Position numbers and translations under genes: made by a program | Shown: positions 36,429 to 44,936 of the stretch, piece by piece | Numbering within the stretch: the first letter of the stretch is position 1 | Layout of the letters: every line of letters starts with the position of its first letter | NCBI RefSeq assembly: GCF_027571385.1 | Contig: NZ_CP085636.1 | Location: 6,055,001-6,119,000 of the forward strand | Source: Shewanella sp. MTB7 | GTDB taxonomy: Bacteria > Pseudomonadota > Gammaproteobacteria > Enterobacterales > Shewanellaceae | Direction of reading: 5' to 3' | DNA length: 64,000 nucleotides | The notes under the pieces: model-generated | What the model saw: only the letters and a program-made list of their open reading frames with translations | Database searches by the model: none | What the model was told of the DNA's origin: nothing

Positions 36429-38213
36429 ATGAAAGAAAACCGTAAAAGTCGATATTCAGAAGACATTAAACAGCAGGCCAAAGACCTGTATTTGGCATGC
36501 CTGACCCCCAAGGAAATTGCTGAACATCTTTCAATCAATAGTGTTAGAACAGTATACAACTGGATCAATAGCGAATGCTGGAACACATTGTTATCGGCAT
36601 TTAGCGTACAAAAACAACTAGAACAGCGTATTACGCAGCTCACCAACCGCGATCTAAAAAAGAAAACAGAACTTGATGAAATCGACCGTCTTGTTGCGAA
36701 CCTCATTAAGTTGCAAGCTGCTAATGCAAAGCTGCGTGAGCACGATGTATCGCTTCGAGAACGAGAGGCTGCTATTGCGAACGGTGGCTATGGCGCAGCT
36801 GCTGGCGAAACGGGCAATAAGAAGAAAAAGAAAAAACGAAAGAATGATATTCCAGATATTGACGATCCACGTTGGCAAGACTGGATTAGTTGCCTCTACA
36901 GTTATCAGTTGGTGCATTTTCAGGCTCGCCACCTTAAAGAGCGCTGGACCATTAAGTCACGTCAAATCGGTTTCACGTTTGAGGCCGCAGGCGAAGCACT
37001 TCATGTGGCGGTGGAGACGGGCCGCAACCAAACCTTTTTATCTGCGTCAAAGGCGCAAGCTTATGTATTTAGATCTTACATTACCAATCTAGCAGAGAAG
37101 TATTTTGGCATAGAGCTTAAGGGCGATCCCATTCGCTTACCCAACGGGGCCGAATTGCGCTTTATTGGCACTAACCGAAATACCGCGCAATCCTATAGTT
37201 CAGATTTATACATCGATGAGGCGTGTTGGATAGGTAAATTCGAGGGGATTTACGAAACAGCCGGCGCAATGAGTACCTTAAAAGACCGCCGTATCACTGT
37301 TTTTTCAACGCCATCCACTCGTCAGCATGGCGCTTATCGAGTGTGGTCTGGTGCGTACTGGAAGAAAGGCGATGCCACTCGCGCCGATATTCCATTCCCC
37401 TCAAAAGACACGCTACGTAAACACCCTCAAGTGTGTCCCGATAAGCGCTGGCGTTACGTTGTTACAGCGCAAGATGCTGTAGATGGCGGCAACCCTAATA
37501 TTGATATTGAGGACTTGCGGGAGAGATGCAGTAAAGATGCGTTTCAATATCTTTATTGCGGCGAGTTTATTGATGAAGCGGACAGTCTTTTTGCACTGAG
37601 TGCGCTCACTAAGTGCATTAGAGATAATGGCTGGTCAGATGTTGACTTATCGTCAACACGGCCGTATGGCGACAACCCTGTCGCTATTGGTTACGACCCC
37701 GCAAGAACGGGCGATTTAGCTAGGTGTTATGTACTCAGTATTCCGCAAACCAAAGCGGAGGCGTTCAGGGTACTTGAGTCGTTTGAATACAGGGGCTTTC
37801 ATTGGTCTTATCAAGCCGAACAGATAAAAAAATTAACGGAACGCTACAACGTCCAACATATCGGTGTGGATTGCAGCGGTATTGGTAGCGGTGTGGCTGA
37901 AATGGTGCAAGCCTTTTTCCCAAGGGTGATGAAGATTGCATACACCCAGCAAAGCAAACAAACGTTAGTACTGAAAGTGATGGATTTGATTAGTACTAGC
38001 CGGCTTAAATGGCCAGCGACATTTGAAACCATCGCGCCCTCCTTTATGGCGATTAAGCGAAAACAAACAGGCCACGGAACAATGACATTCGCCGCTGACC
38101 GAACAGAAGAAACGGGGCATGCGGATGATTTTTTCGCAATTGCACATGCTGTTGCATGCGAGGGGTTAAATGCCAGCATGCAGCGACAATCAACGATACG
38201 AGTAAATTTATAA
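36429..38213 (+). CDS. Terminase large (ATPase) subunit, gpP-like
   Basis: DNA-packaging motor, about 594 residues from the ATG at 36429 (upstream GTGs at 36363 and 36369 give longer forms; the latter has GAGAGG 8 nt before it). An N-terminal helix-turn-helix (LTPKEIAEHLSINSVRTVYN) and a Lys-rich linker precede the ATPase core, with SRQIGFTFE as the P2-type Walker A and DLYIDEAC as Walker B. The C-terminal nuclease has acidic residues in GYDPARTGD and HADDFFAIAHA. The next start overlaps its stop (TAATG). Confidence 0.9.
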   Translation: MKENRKSRYSEDIKQQAKDLYLACLTPKEIAEHLSINSVRTVYNWINSECWNTLLSAFSVQKQLEQRITQLTNRDLKKKTELDEIDRLVANLIKLQAANAKLREHDVSLREREAAIANGGYGAAAGETGNKKKKKKRKNDIPDIDDPRWQDWISCLYSYQLVHFQARHLKERWTIKSRQIGFTFEAAGEALHVAVETGRNQTFLSASKAQAYVFRSYITNLAEKYFGIELKGDPIRLPNGAELRFIGTNRNTAQSYSSDLYIDEACWIGKFEGIYETAGAMSTLKDRRITVFSTPSTRQHGAYRVWSGAYWKKGDATRADIPFPSKDTLRKHPQVCPDKRWRYVVTAQDAVDGGNPNIDIEDLRERCSKDAFQYLYCGEFIDEADSLFALSALTKCIRDNGWSDVDLSSTRPYGDNPVAIGYDPARTGDLARCYVLSIPQTKAEAFRVLESFEYRGFHWSYQAEQIKKLTERYNVQHIGVDCSGIGSGVAEMVQAFFPRVMKIAYTQQSKQTLVLKVMDLISTSRLKWPATFETIAPSFMAIKRKQTGHGTMTFAADRTEETGHADDFFAIAHAVACEGLNASMQRQSTIRVNL

Positions 38214-39235
38214 TGGCCAAAAAGGGAAAGAAGCATTTCCATGCAAAAGAAACCGAATTACAGCAATCGTCGTCAACTGCATTCGAGTTTGGTGGGATTG
38301 AGCGAGTAGATACCACTAATCCTGCTGCATGTGCAGATGTTGAGTTTGATGAGGGTGAGCAGTTTTACACGCCACCGATAGAGCCTGATGCATTATCAAA
38401 ACTCTTGACGGCGAACTCCTATCACGGGGCGATTGTTGAGGCACGTACTCGTATGCTGTCTAAAGATTATGTCGAAACGCTCGGTTTACCTTTTTTTGAC
38501 ATGATGAATTTGTGTAAAGATTTAGTCACCTTTGGCAATGGTTATCTACAGGTATTTAGAAACGCCTTTGGCACACCGGTTAAGCTTGGCCATGTGCTAT
38601 CTCAGTACACTAGAAAAGGAAAAGCTGACCGCTTTTGTCGGCTCAATGATGATGACTCTCGCACATGGTATCGCCCTGGTGAGATATATCAAATCAAGCT
38701 CTATGACACGCGTCAAAATATTTATGGTTTACCTGATTACTTATCAGGGATTGAATCGGCACTCTTATCGCAAGATGCAACACAGTTTAGGCGCCGGTAT
38801 TACAAGAACGGCATGCACATGGGCTTCATTTTATATATGACCGACCCATATCTAACGCCCGAAGCAGAAGATGCTTTAGAAGATGCACTCAAGAAATCGC
38901 GCGGGGTAGGCAACTTCTCATCGATGTTGATCAACATACCAGGCGGACAGGAAAAAGGGGTGCAGTTAATCCCTGTTGGCAATATTGGAACCAAGGATGA
39001 ATTTGAAGGCATAAAAAAAATGTCTTCTCAAGAAGTGATTGTGGCGCATCGCTACCCGGCAGGTCTAAGCGGTATTTTACCGCCGGAGGGTTCAAGTCTT
39101 GGCAACCCTCTTCAGTATGGTGAAATGTATTTTGAAAATGAAGTGAGGCCGATGCATAAACTCATCGCGGGAATAAACATGCACCTACCATCAACAATGC
39201 ACATCAAATTTGAACAACCAATAAGGGCGCAATAA
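38213..39235 (+). CDS. Portal protein, gpQ-like
   Basis: 340 residues of the P2/PBSX portal family. It starts MAKKGKKHFHAKETELQQ; typical segments are LVTFGNGYLQVFRNAFGTPV, RFRRRYYKNG-like DATQFRRRYYKNGMHMGFIL and VAHRYPAGLSG. The dodecameric ring is the gate for DNA entry. P2 order P-Q is kept. Confidence 0.9.
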   Translation: MAKKGKKHFHAKETELQQSSSTAFEFGGIERVDTTNPAACADVEFDEGEQFYTPPIEPDALSKLLTANSYHGAIVEARTRMLSKDYVETLGLPFFDMMNLCKDLVTFGNGYLQVFRNAFGTPVKLGHVLSQYTRKGKADRFCRLNDDDSRTWYRPGEIYQIKLYDTRQNIYGLPDYLSGIESALLSQDATQFRRRYYKNGMHMGFILYMTDPYLTPEAEDALEDALKKSRGVGNFSSMLINIPGGQEKGVQLIPVGNIGTKDEFEGIKKMSSQEVIVAHRYPAGLSGILPPEGSSLGNPLQYGEMYFENEVRPMHKLIAGINMHLPSTMHIKFEQPIRAQ

Positions 39236-39495
39236 TGGCGACAAAACCAAAAATGGCACTGGATACTTCATGGCAAATTTGTCCAGGCTCAACGGGCCAT
39301 CATGGCGCGGTGCAGAATCAATCTGAAAGTGGTGTGATGATTTATCTCTATGTCACTGAGGTGGGTAACACGCCTCCGGAGCAAGACGGCATTTTACTCG
39401 ATGCGATGGTGCGCACCTTGCCCATTCGGGTGGGTGCCAATGAAGTGATGCATGCCCGCACCGCGGTAGGCGTTGGTTACGTGAGGTTGATATGA
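39235..39495 (+). CDS. Small virion-associated protein, unknown function
   Basis: 86 residues, probably a beta-sandwich-like small protein (GVMIYLYVTEVGNT; LPIRVGANEVMHARTAVG). Coupled to the portal gene (TAATG) and to the next gene by a 4-nt overlap. No such gene follows Q in P2, so this is added material. Confidence 0.55.
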   Translation: MATKPKMALDTSWQICPGSTGHHGAVQNQSESGVMIYLYVTEVGNTPPEQDGILLDAMVRTLPIRVGANEVMHARTAVGVGYVRLI

Positions 39496-39935
39496 GTGGG
39501 AATATTGCGAGCTTAAGCAATGAATCGAGCGTGGTGGATTTAACTCATCTATCGGCACAAATCGCTGATTTAAACAATGAGGTGCATGCGCAGCTTAATG
39601 GCAAATGCACATTAACAACCAGCACAGGTGAATTAACGACGGTAAGCGATGGCGTAGGCCGTCCACTGTATGAACCCATTAATACAGTTACCTATCAACT
39701 GTTGTTCGAAACGGATATAGGTACTCATTATTTCAGTCAAAAATTCACTGTTATTGATTTAGACAGTCCAGCACAGCGCAGTAATTTTATATTTGTCAGA
39801 ACGGGTAGAAGTTTTCAGGATGCGCTAACCATTGGCTGGTCGCCGCTGATTGGGCTCCCACGAGGTGATGTGTATGTTGACGGGTACGTTCGCGCAACTC
39901 ATGACTTTGAAATAATTGATTATATAGAGGAATAA
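39492..39935 (+). CDS. Virion-associated protein, unknown function
   Basis: 147 residues. The N-terminal helix SVVDLTHLSAQIADLNNEVH is followed by strands. Part of a four-gene block added behind the portal gene; likely structural because it shares the late operon. Confidence 0.5.
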   Translation: MSGNIASLSNESSVVDLTHLSAQIADLNNEVHAQLNGKCTLTTSTGELTTVSDGVGRPLYEPINTVTYQLLFETDIGTHYFSQKFTVIDLDSPAQRSNFIFVRTGRSFQDALTIGWSPLIGLPRGDVYVDGYVRATHDFEIIDYIEE

Positions 39936-39938
39936 AAC

Positions 39939-40967
39939 ATGCTTAATCAAGAATTAGCCATTGGTTTTGATACCATGGGTGCCGGTGACAGTATCAACAA
40001 TCAAATCTACCCGTTTAAAGTGACGTCACCGGATGCAGCGACCATCGTTGCGGGGCGAGGCTCAGGGCAAGCCCTGCAAATGACACCTGGCGCGACGTTG
40101 CAGTATTTGCCAGATGATAATCGTGTCGGTCCGTGGGGAGTCTCTGTGGGCTGTGCCATCAAGTATACCCAGCTTGCTCCTGCTGATGAGGCGTTAATTT
40201 GTGGCGCGTTCTATACCGATACAGCGATAACATTCACGGAGTTGTTAGCAACCGAGGACTATACCGCCCTTATCATCAAATCCGGCAGCGTGTGGTTATA
40301 TGAAAAACACCAAGGCGTGCTGAAAACAACGGACATCACCTCATTTTCGCCAGCGAATTGGCTGTATTTCGAGTTTAGAACCACGACCAATGCAACCACA
40401 TCGACAAGCTATTGGACTCGAGTGTATTTACATGGCGTTCAACTACTGGGTTTCTCCAGTAAAGCGCGCTCCAACATGCCGTTAAGGGTCGTGTATGCGG
40501 CCACACAATCGGGCGCTATCATGATTGATGATGTCTACACGCATGTTCAAGTATCAACCGCGAATCATGTGGTATTGGCATCAGCAAAAGTAAAGTGCTT
40601 GCCGTTAACGGAAGTGCTAGAAACATCCTGGTCTGTGGAAGGCGCAGAGCCTGAGCATACAGCCCTTAATGACTTAAACGACAGCACTGGCATACAAAGC
40701 GCGAATGCAGCCAAGGGCAAATATAGGATAAGCAATGATGTGCAATCGGTTCATCTGGTTAACTACCACATCAGGGCGCGCAGTGATAACAGCAGTGGTG
40801 TGATGCAGATTAACGCTGGAAAAGTAGGATCATCAAACGAGTCAGCGTTGACCACTATCGGCGCCACCGCAGAGTTAAGAACCAACATTATTCGCGGGGT
40901 CGCTCATCCTCAGTACAGCTGGGAGCGAGATTTGAATGACGGCGCTAGCTTGATTTTACGGACGTAA
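39939..40967 (+). CDS. Phage structural protein with a lectin-like fold
   Basis: 342 residues. The first 210 look like a LamG/concanavalin-type jelly roll (IGFDTMGAGDSI; WLYFEFRTTTNATTSTSYWT; VYLHGVQLLGFSSKARSNMP), and the rest like a small domain common to phage appendage proteins (RVVYAATQSG..IDDVYTHVQ, then LNDGASLILR at the end). I infer a surface or adhesion role. It is followed at once by a repeat protein. Confidence 0.5.
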   Translation: MLNQELAIGFDTMGAGDSINNQIYPFKVTSPDAATIVAGRGSGQALQMTPGATLQYLPDDNRVGPWGVSVGCAIKYTQLAPADEALICGAFYTDTAITFTELLATEDYTALIIKSGSVWLYEKHQGVLKTTDITSFSPANWLYFEFRTTTNATTSTSYWTRVYLHGVQLLGFSSKARSNMPLRVVYAATQSGAIMIDDVYTHVQVSTANHVVLASAKVKCLPLTEVLETSWSVEGAEPEHTALNDLNDSTGIQSANAAKGKYRISNDVQSVHLVNYHIRARSDNSSGVMQINAGKVGSSNESALTTIGATAELRTNIIRGVAHPQYSWERDLNDGASLILRT

Positions 40968-40968
40968 C

Positions 40969-41385
40969 ATGGACATTACGCAAGCAAACGTTGAAGTATT
41001 AACGACTGAAAAAGCGCCCATGGATGTGGCGCAAGTCAGTGTCGAGGTATTAACCACGTTCAGCGGCGTTGATATCACTCAAGCGAGTGTTGAAGCGTTA
41101 ACGACTGAGCAATCGCCAATGGCCGTATCAGTTGCCAGTGTCGAGGTGCTAACCACATACAGCGGGGTTGATATTACTCAAGCAAATGTTGAAGTGTTAA
41201 CCACAGAGCAATCACATTTCAATGTTTCACAAGTCAGTGTTGAAGTGTTGACCGTGGCCCCGCTGGTGATATCACTGCGAACGCTGGCGATAAAGCTCGG
41301 GGTTAAAAAGTCGCTGCGTGCAGTATGTGAGGCGACAAATACTCGTTCACTGCGTGCGGCATGGACTGTGGCTTATAAGGATTAA
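40969..41385 (+). CDS. Repeat protein with six VEVLTT units
   Basis: 138 residues. VEVLTT or a close variant recurs at residues 8, 25, 41, 58, 74 and 91, at alternating 17- and 16-residue spacing, each preceded by ITQA, VAQVS or similar. Single copies of this kind of motif are seen at ends of phage structural proteins; a six-fold array suggests a beta-solenoid or stacked strands. The C-terminal 40 residues are basic. Convergent with the ogr-like gene (4-nt overlap of stop codons). Confidence 0.6.
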   Translation: MDITQANVEVLTTEKAPMDVAQVSVEVLTTFSGVDITQASVEALTTEQSPMAVSVASVEVLTTYSGVDITQANVEVLTTEQSHFNVSQVSVEVLTVAPLVISLRTLAIKLGVKKSLRAVCEATNTRSLRAAWTVAYKD

Positions 41386-41618
41386 AGATTAAAGGACAAT
41401 TGGCCATCATCTAGGGCAAACCCTGCTGCGTGATTGCCCCGCATGGTGTGAATAACGCCTGCAATGGTTGAATCGACTTTGAATCGAGTGAGACAGTTCT
41501 CATCTAAACAGTCGCAGTAAAGCACTTGGTAGCCAACGGCGATCCTCTTACTGGTACGAATAGTCGTTTTATTGCCGTCGCAAACAGGGCAGATCGCTTT
41601 AAAGACAGGCATCGGCAT
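41382..41618 (-). CDS. ogr: Ogr/Delta-type late gene activator
   Basis: 78 residues. The zinc-finger pattern of P2 Ogr is present: Cys10-x2-Cys13, then Cys37-x4-Cys42 (the last pair followed by TRF as in P2's NCSATF). The RTSKRI between them matches HARTSRYI. Ogr binds upstream of late promoters and the host RNA polymerase alpha subunit to turn on capsid, tail and lysis genes. Its position beside the portal end differs from P2, where ogr lies beyond gene D. Confidence 0.85.
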   Translation of the reverse strand: MPMPVFKAICPVCDGNKTTIRTSKRIAVGYQVLYCDCLDENCLTRFKVDSTIAGVIHTMRGNHAAGFALDDGQLSFNL

Positions 41619-41758
41619 ATTCAGCTTATAGAAGGGGAATTGAGAGCATTGTCGCAGTGAAAGTTAATTGTGGCAAGGGATGCTATTTTAATATAGGTGA
41701 GATTCATCATTATAATAAATGATATATACTGTATATTTAAACAGTGTGATGACATTAA

Positions 41759-41926
41759 ATGAAACCAATACTCTGCATCAGATGTGGCAAAAAATTGTGT
41801 TATATCGAGCATGGACATATAACAATAAAGTGCCCACGTTGTAAATTTATTACTGAACAGAACACCCCGAGTGTCCACGCTGGAACACGCAGTAATGCAA
41901 AAGAAACTAACGCTCCTCAATTGTGA
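41759..41926 (+). CDS. Com-like zinc-finger translational activator
   Basis: 55 residues, missed by long-frame searches. CIRC (6-9) and CPRC (25-28) with GHITIKCPRCKFITEQN closely follow the Com protein of phage Mu, which opens an RNA hairpin to let mom mRNA be translated. The methyltransferase start lies inside its 3' end (32-bp overlap from the ATG at 41895, 56 bp from the GTG at 41871), the same nested layout as com-mom. Confidence 0.75.
   Translation: MKPILCIRCGKKLCYIEHGHITIKCPRCKFITEQNTPSVHAGTRSNAKETNAPQL
41871..41888 (+). promoter_or_regulatory. RNA hairpin over the methyltransferase ribosome site
   Basis: GTGTCC pairs with GG-A-ACAC (one bulged A) around loop ACGCT. Its right arm contains GGAA, the only ribosome-site-like sequence before the ATG at 41895. 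It could hide that site until Com binds, by analogy to mom. Inference from sequence only. Confidence 0.4.
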
Positions 41927-42923
41927 TTGTTTAACCTCACTCAAGACGTTACCAGATAACAGTATTGACCTGATTGTCACCGACCCTCCGTATTACAAAG
42001 TAAAACGGGATGCTTGGGATAACCAATGGGCCACGCAAGAGGAGTTCTTATCCTGGCTTGATTGTGTCGCTTTGGAGTTATGGCGGGTATTAAAGCCTTC
42101 GGGCACGCTGTATTTGTTTTGCAGCTCTCGCCTTAGCGCTGAAACGGAGCTGCTACTTAAGCAGCGCTTTGATGTTCTGAATCATATCGTGTGGACCAAG
42201 CCAAGCGGCCCGTGGAATCGAGCATGCAAAGAAACGCTACGCTCATTTTTCCCCGCGACTGAGCGTATCATCATGTGTGGCCACTATGATTCGGAAGGCT
42301 TTGCCAAAGGGAGCTCGAATTATCACATCAAGTGCCAGGACTTAAAAGGTAAGGTGTTTGCGCCACTCATCAATTACTTTAAAGATGCTAAAGAACGACT
42401 GAATGTACCGGCTAAAGAGATCAACAAAGCCACCAGTACCCAAATGTCATCTCATTGGTTCAGCAGCTCACAATGGAAGTTACCGACCGCGAAACAATAC
42501 GCACAACTGCAGGAGTTGTTCGCACGGTACGAGCATGATGCGCTTGAAGCTTCACATGAGGATTTAACCGGGCGATTTACTGCCTTAAATCATGACTACC
42601 TGATGCTAGTTCGTCAGTACGATGATTTAAAGGCGGAGTATCAATCTCTTAGGCGACCGTTTACGGTGATCAAAGAGGTGCCATTTACGGATGTATGGTC
42701 ATTTGCATCAGTGCCATATTATCCTGGTAAGCATCCATGCGAAAAGCCGGCGCCACTGCTTGAGCATATTATCGCTGCGAGCAGTCGTGAGGATGAAGTA
42801 GTCCTGGACTGTTTTATGGGGAGCGGTTCGACAGGTAAAGCAGCATTGAAGCTAGGGCGACAGTTTATCGGTATAGAGATGGATGCAAAGATTTTTAATC
42901 AAACGATAAGCGGTTTTAAGTAG
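41895..42923 (+). CDS. Site-specific DNA methyltransferase, beta class (N6-adenine/N4-cytosine)
   Basis: About 342 residues. The catalytic motif IV TDPPYYK (about 29-35 from this start) precedes the SAM-binding motif I DCFMGSGSTGKAAL near the C-terminus, the order of beta-class enzymes, with a target-recognition segment between. A GTG at 41871 gives eight more residues. DPPY is compatible with adenine-N6 or cytosine-N4. No restriction enzyme gene is near, so it is probably a solitary phage modifier protecting its DNA. A terminator follows. Confidence 0.85.
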   Translation: MQKKLTLLNCDCLTSLKTLPDNSIDLIVTDPPYYKVKRDAWDNQWATQEEFLSWLDCVALELWRVLKPSGTLYLFCSSRLSAETELLLKQRFDVLNHIVWTKPSGPWNRACKETLRSFFPATERIIMCGHYDSEGFAKGSSNYHIKCQDLKGKVFAPLINYFKDAKERLNVPAKEINKATSTQMSSHWFSSSQWKLPTAKQYAQLQELFARYEHDALEASHEDLTGRFTALNHDYLMLVRQYDDLKAEYQSLRRPFTVIKEVPFTDVWSFASVPYYPGKHPCEKPAPLLEHIIAASSREDEVVLDCFMGSGSTGKAALKLGRQFIGIEMDAKIFNQTISGFK

Positions 42924-42940
42924 TGGCACGGTAATCAATA

Positions 42941-42966
42941 AAAACCGCCAATTAAGGCGGTTTTTT
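42941..42966 (+). terminator. Rho-independent terminator after the methyltransferase
   Basis: AAAACCGCC pairs perfectly with GGCGGTTTT around AATTAA, followed by T residues. Confidence 0.9.
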
Positions 42967-42971
42967 CATTC

Positions 42972-43096
42972 CTAACGGTTAGGTGTGGTCAGTGAATTGC
43001 CAGTTCCTTGCTGAGCAAGGCTTTCAAGGCGATATTTAAGCCCCTTGCGGTGCGTTTTTAACTTTCTAACGGTTACATGTGGTCAATATGTGGTAA
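42972..43096. repeat. Direct repeats in the attR arm (candidate integrase arm sites)
   Basis: CTAACGGTTAGGTGTGGTCA (42972-42991) recurs as CTAACGGTTACATGTGGTCA (43066-43085), 18 of 20 bases, and ATGTGGTAA follows 11 bp on (43088-43096). The left arm carries ATGTGGACA at 9609. I recall TGTGGACA as the core of P2 integrase arm sites, not verified. Confidence 0.5.
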
Positions 43097-43146
43097 CGCA
43101 TAAATAAAACTATAATTAAACCAATAGATTAAGCCCATATAGCAGA

Positions 43147-43166
43147 CCTCTCTTGAGGGCTTTATT
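43147..43166. other. attR core of the prophage
   Basis: CCTCTCTTGAGGGCTTTATT, matching attL with one difference. It lies 21 bp beyond the stop of the convergent MFS gene and supplies the remaining half of that gene's terminator. Confidence 0.75.
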
Positions 43167-43186
43167 ATTTATTGAGAATTAAAAAG

Positions 43187-44470
43187 TTAACTCTTTCTGC
43201 GTAAGAGATTGATTGCCGAGCGCCAAAAAACAACTTCTTTGACACAAAGAAAAATCAATACCAGCAGGTTACCAACAGCCAGCAAAATAAACAGCTCCGT
43301 TATCTGCCACCCTAGTACCTGTAGTACCAACATGGCTAATAGCGCTGATGTGATCATAAATAGGGCATTGAGAATGTTATTTGCCGCAATGACTTGCGCT
43401 CTCTCACTTGAGTTAGCCCTAGATTGGATAAAGCTATATAAGGGCACTATATAGATCCCCCCACTGACTCCTATCATAAAGAGATCAAACATAAGACGGA
43501 AATGGTTTGTGGTCATCATAAAATCGATCGCGTCATACACAAGCGCCACCGAACTTGGTATCGCAAATACAAAATCGATACCAAATAGAGCCAGTCCACA
43601 CAAGCCTAGTGGTACAACTCCAAGCTCAACTATCCCTTTAGATAAACGTACCGAGATAAAGGAACCACTGGCGATACCCAATGAAAACAGGGCTAATAGC
43701 ACTGAAACAACACTAGGATCAGAGAAAAGAAATAACCGGGTAAAGTTCGGAAATTGAGTCAGATAGGTAGCACCAAGAAACCAGAACCAACTAATACCTA
43801 TGATTGCAGCCCAAATTTCATGATGTTGAGACACCCACTTAAGGATTTTCCAGCTTCCTTTTCGAGGCAGATGTTGTGCGCCATCATCCGCAGGCAAAGC
43901 GGGGATATTCCAACTAGCAATCACACCTATCGCCGCCAAAACAACCACCAGTACAGCCGCGATTGCTAAAGCATGCTCACTCGATACCAGTACTCCGGCA
44001 CCAACAGTACCACACAAGATAGCAAGAAAAGTACTGACCTCAACCCAGGCATTACCACGAACTAACTCTTCAGGTTTTAGCGTTTGAGGTAGAAGTGCAT
44101 ATTTCACTGGTCCAAAATAGGCTGATTGAGTTCCCATTAAAAACAATAAAAATAGCATAGACAGATAGCTTTGGTTCACAATAGCAAACGCTGCACAACT
44201 CATAAGCACGAGCTCAACCAACTTAATTCGCCGAATAAGCCAAGCTTTATCTTTAGAATCGGCAAGACAACCAGCGTGGGCTGAAAACAGTAAGAAGGGG
44301 AGAATAAACACACCTGCAGCGACATTAACAAACAAGTTTATCGACATAGGTAATTGTTCAACACTGGCATAAGCCACCATCAAGAGCAGCACGTTTTTAT
44401 ACACATTGTCATTTAATGCACCTAGGCATTGAGTGACAAAATAGGGGAAAAAACGGCGACTAAAAAACAT
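43187..44470 (-). CDS. MFS transporter, lysophospholipid transporter (LplT)-like
   Basis: 427 residues with about 12 membrane segments. The N-terminus (RRFFPYFVTQCLGALNDNVY) has the FxxQxLGAxNDNxxK signature shared by LplT and the transporter half of fused Aas-type proteins. In some genomes it is fused to a PlsC acyltransferase; here it stands alone. LplT flips lysophospholipids inward for re-acylation. The GNAT gene upstream overlaps it by 11 nt. Confidence 0.75.
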   Translation of the reverse strand: MFFSRRFFPYFVTQCLGALNDNVYKNVLLLMVAYASVEQLPMSINLFVNVAAGVFILPFLLFSAHAGCLADSKDKAWLIRRIKLVELVLMSCAAFAIVNQSYLSMLFLLFLMGTQSAYFGPVKYALLPQTLKPEELVRGNAWVEVSTFLAILCGTVGAGVLVSSEHALAIAAVLVVVLAAIGVIASWNIPALPADDGAQHLPRKGSWKILKWVSQHHEIWAAIIGISWFWFLGATYLTQFPNFTRLFLFSDPSVVSVLLALFSLGIASGSFISVRLSKGIVELGVVPLGLCGLALFGIDFVFAIPSSVALVYDAIDFMMTTNHFRLMFDLFMIGVSGGIYIVPLYSFIQSRANSSERAQVIAANNILNALFMITSALLAMLVLQVLGWQITELFILLAVGNLLVLIFLCVKEVVFWRSAINLLRRKS

Positions 44471-44936
44471 GCGACGAGATCTGCTCCGGTTTGAAGTAGC
44501 TCATTAATAACCTAGCTTCACCTTCACCAAAATAGTCACTTTCAAACCCCGTTTGTATAAATCCGAGCTTAAGATAGAGCGATTGGGCACCATTATCCGG
44601 TGCCACAGTCAGCTGGAGTTGAGTTACACCTGCAGGCAAATGAGCTAACAAATGTGATATCAATTTTCGACCAATCCCCTTACCGCGCTGCTTATCACAA
44701 ACAGCTAGTGATAAAAGCCAACAAAGATGAGGCTCAGCCCCGGATGTAGCTAATAGATACCCAACAACATTAGCGCTATTATCTTTAGCCACTAAAAAAC
44801 CAGCAGGCCAACAATCAAGGGCTTGTCTAAAGAAAAAGTCCGGATAACTATGGTCATGGAAACAACGCTGTTCGAGAGCATCTACGCCTTGAAGATCATT
44901 CTTTTCAGCAAGGCATACGTGTGTTAAATCACTCAT
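44460..44936 (-). CDS. GNAT-family N-acetyltransferase
   Basis: 158 residues. The acetyl-CoA-binding motif A is QRGKGIGRKLISHLL (about 84-98), with the family's C-terminal strand (LYLKLGFIQTGFESDYF). RimI-like in form, but the substrate is unknown. It overlaps cysQ by 8 nt and the transporter gene by 11, so the three form one operon. Confidence 0.82.
   Translation of the reverse strand: MSDLTHVCLAEKNDLQGVDALEQRCFHDHSYPDFFFRQALDCWPAGFLVAKDNSANVVGYLLATSGAEPHLCWLLSLAVCDKQRGKGIGRKLISHLLAHLPAGVTQLQLTVAPDNGAQSLYLKLGFIQTGFESDYFGEGEARLLMSYFKPEQISSHVF

Noticed and set aside
41759..41926. Mu-type phage identity because of the Com-like protein
   Set aside because: The element has a tyrosine integrase, att cores and P2 gene order; no DDE transposase is present, so Com is a borrowed part.
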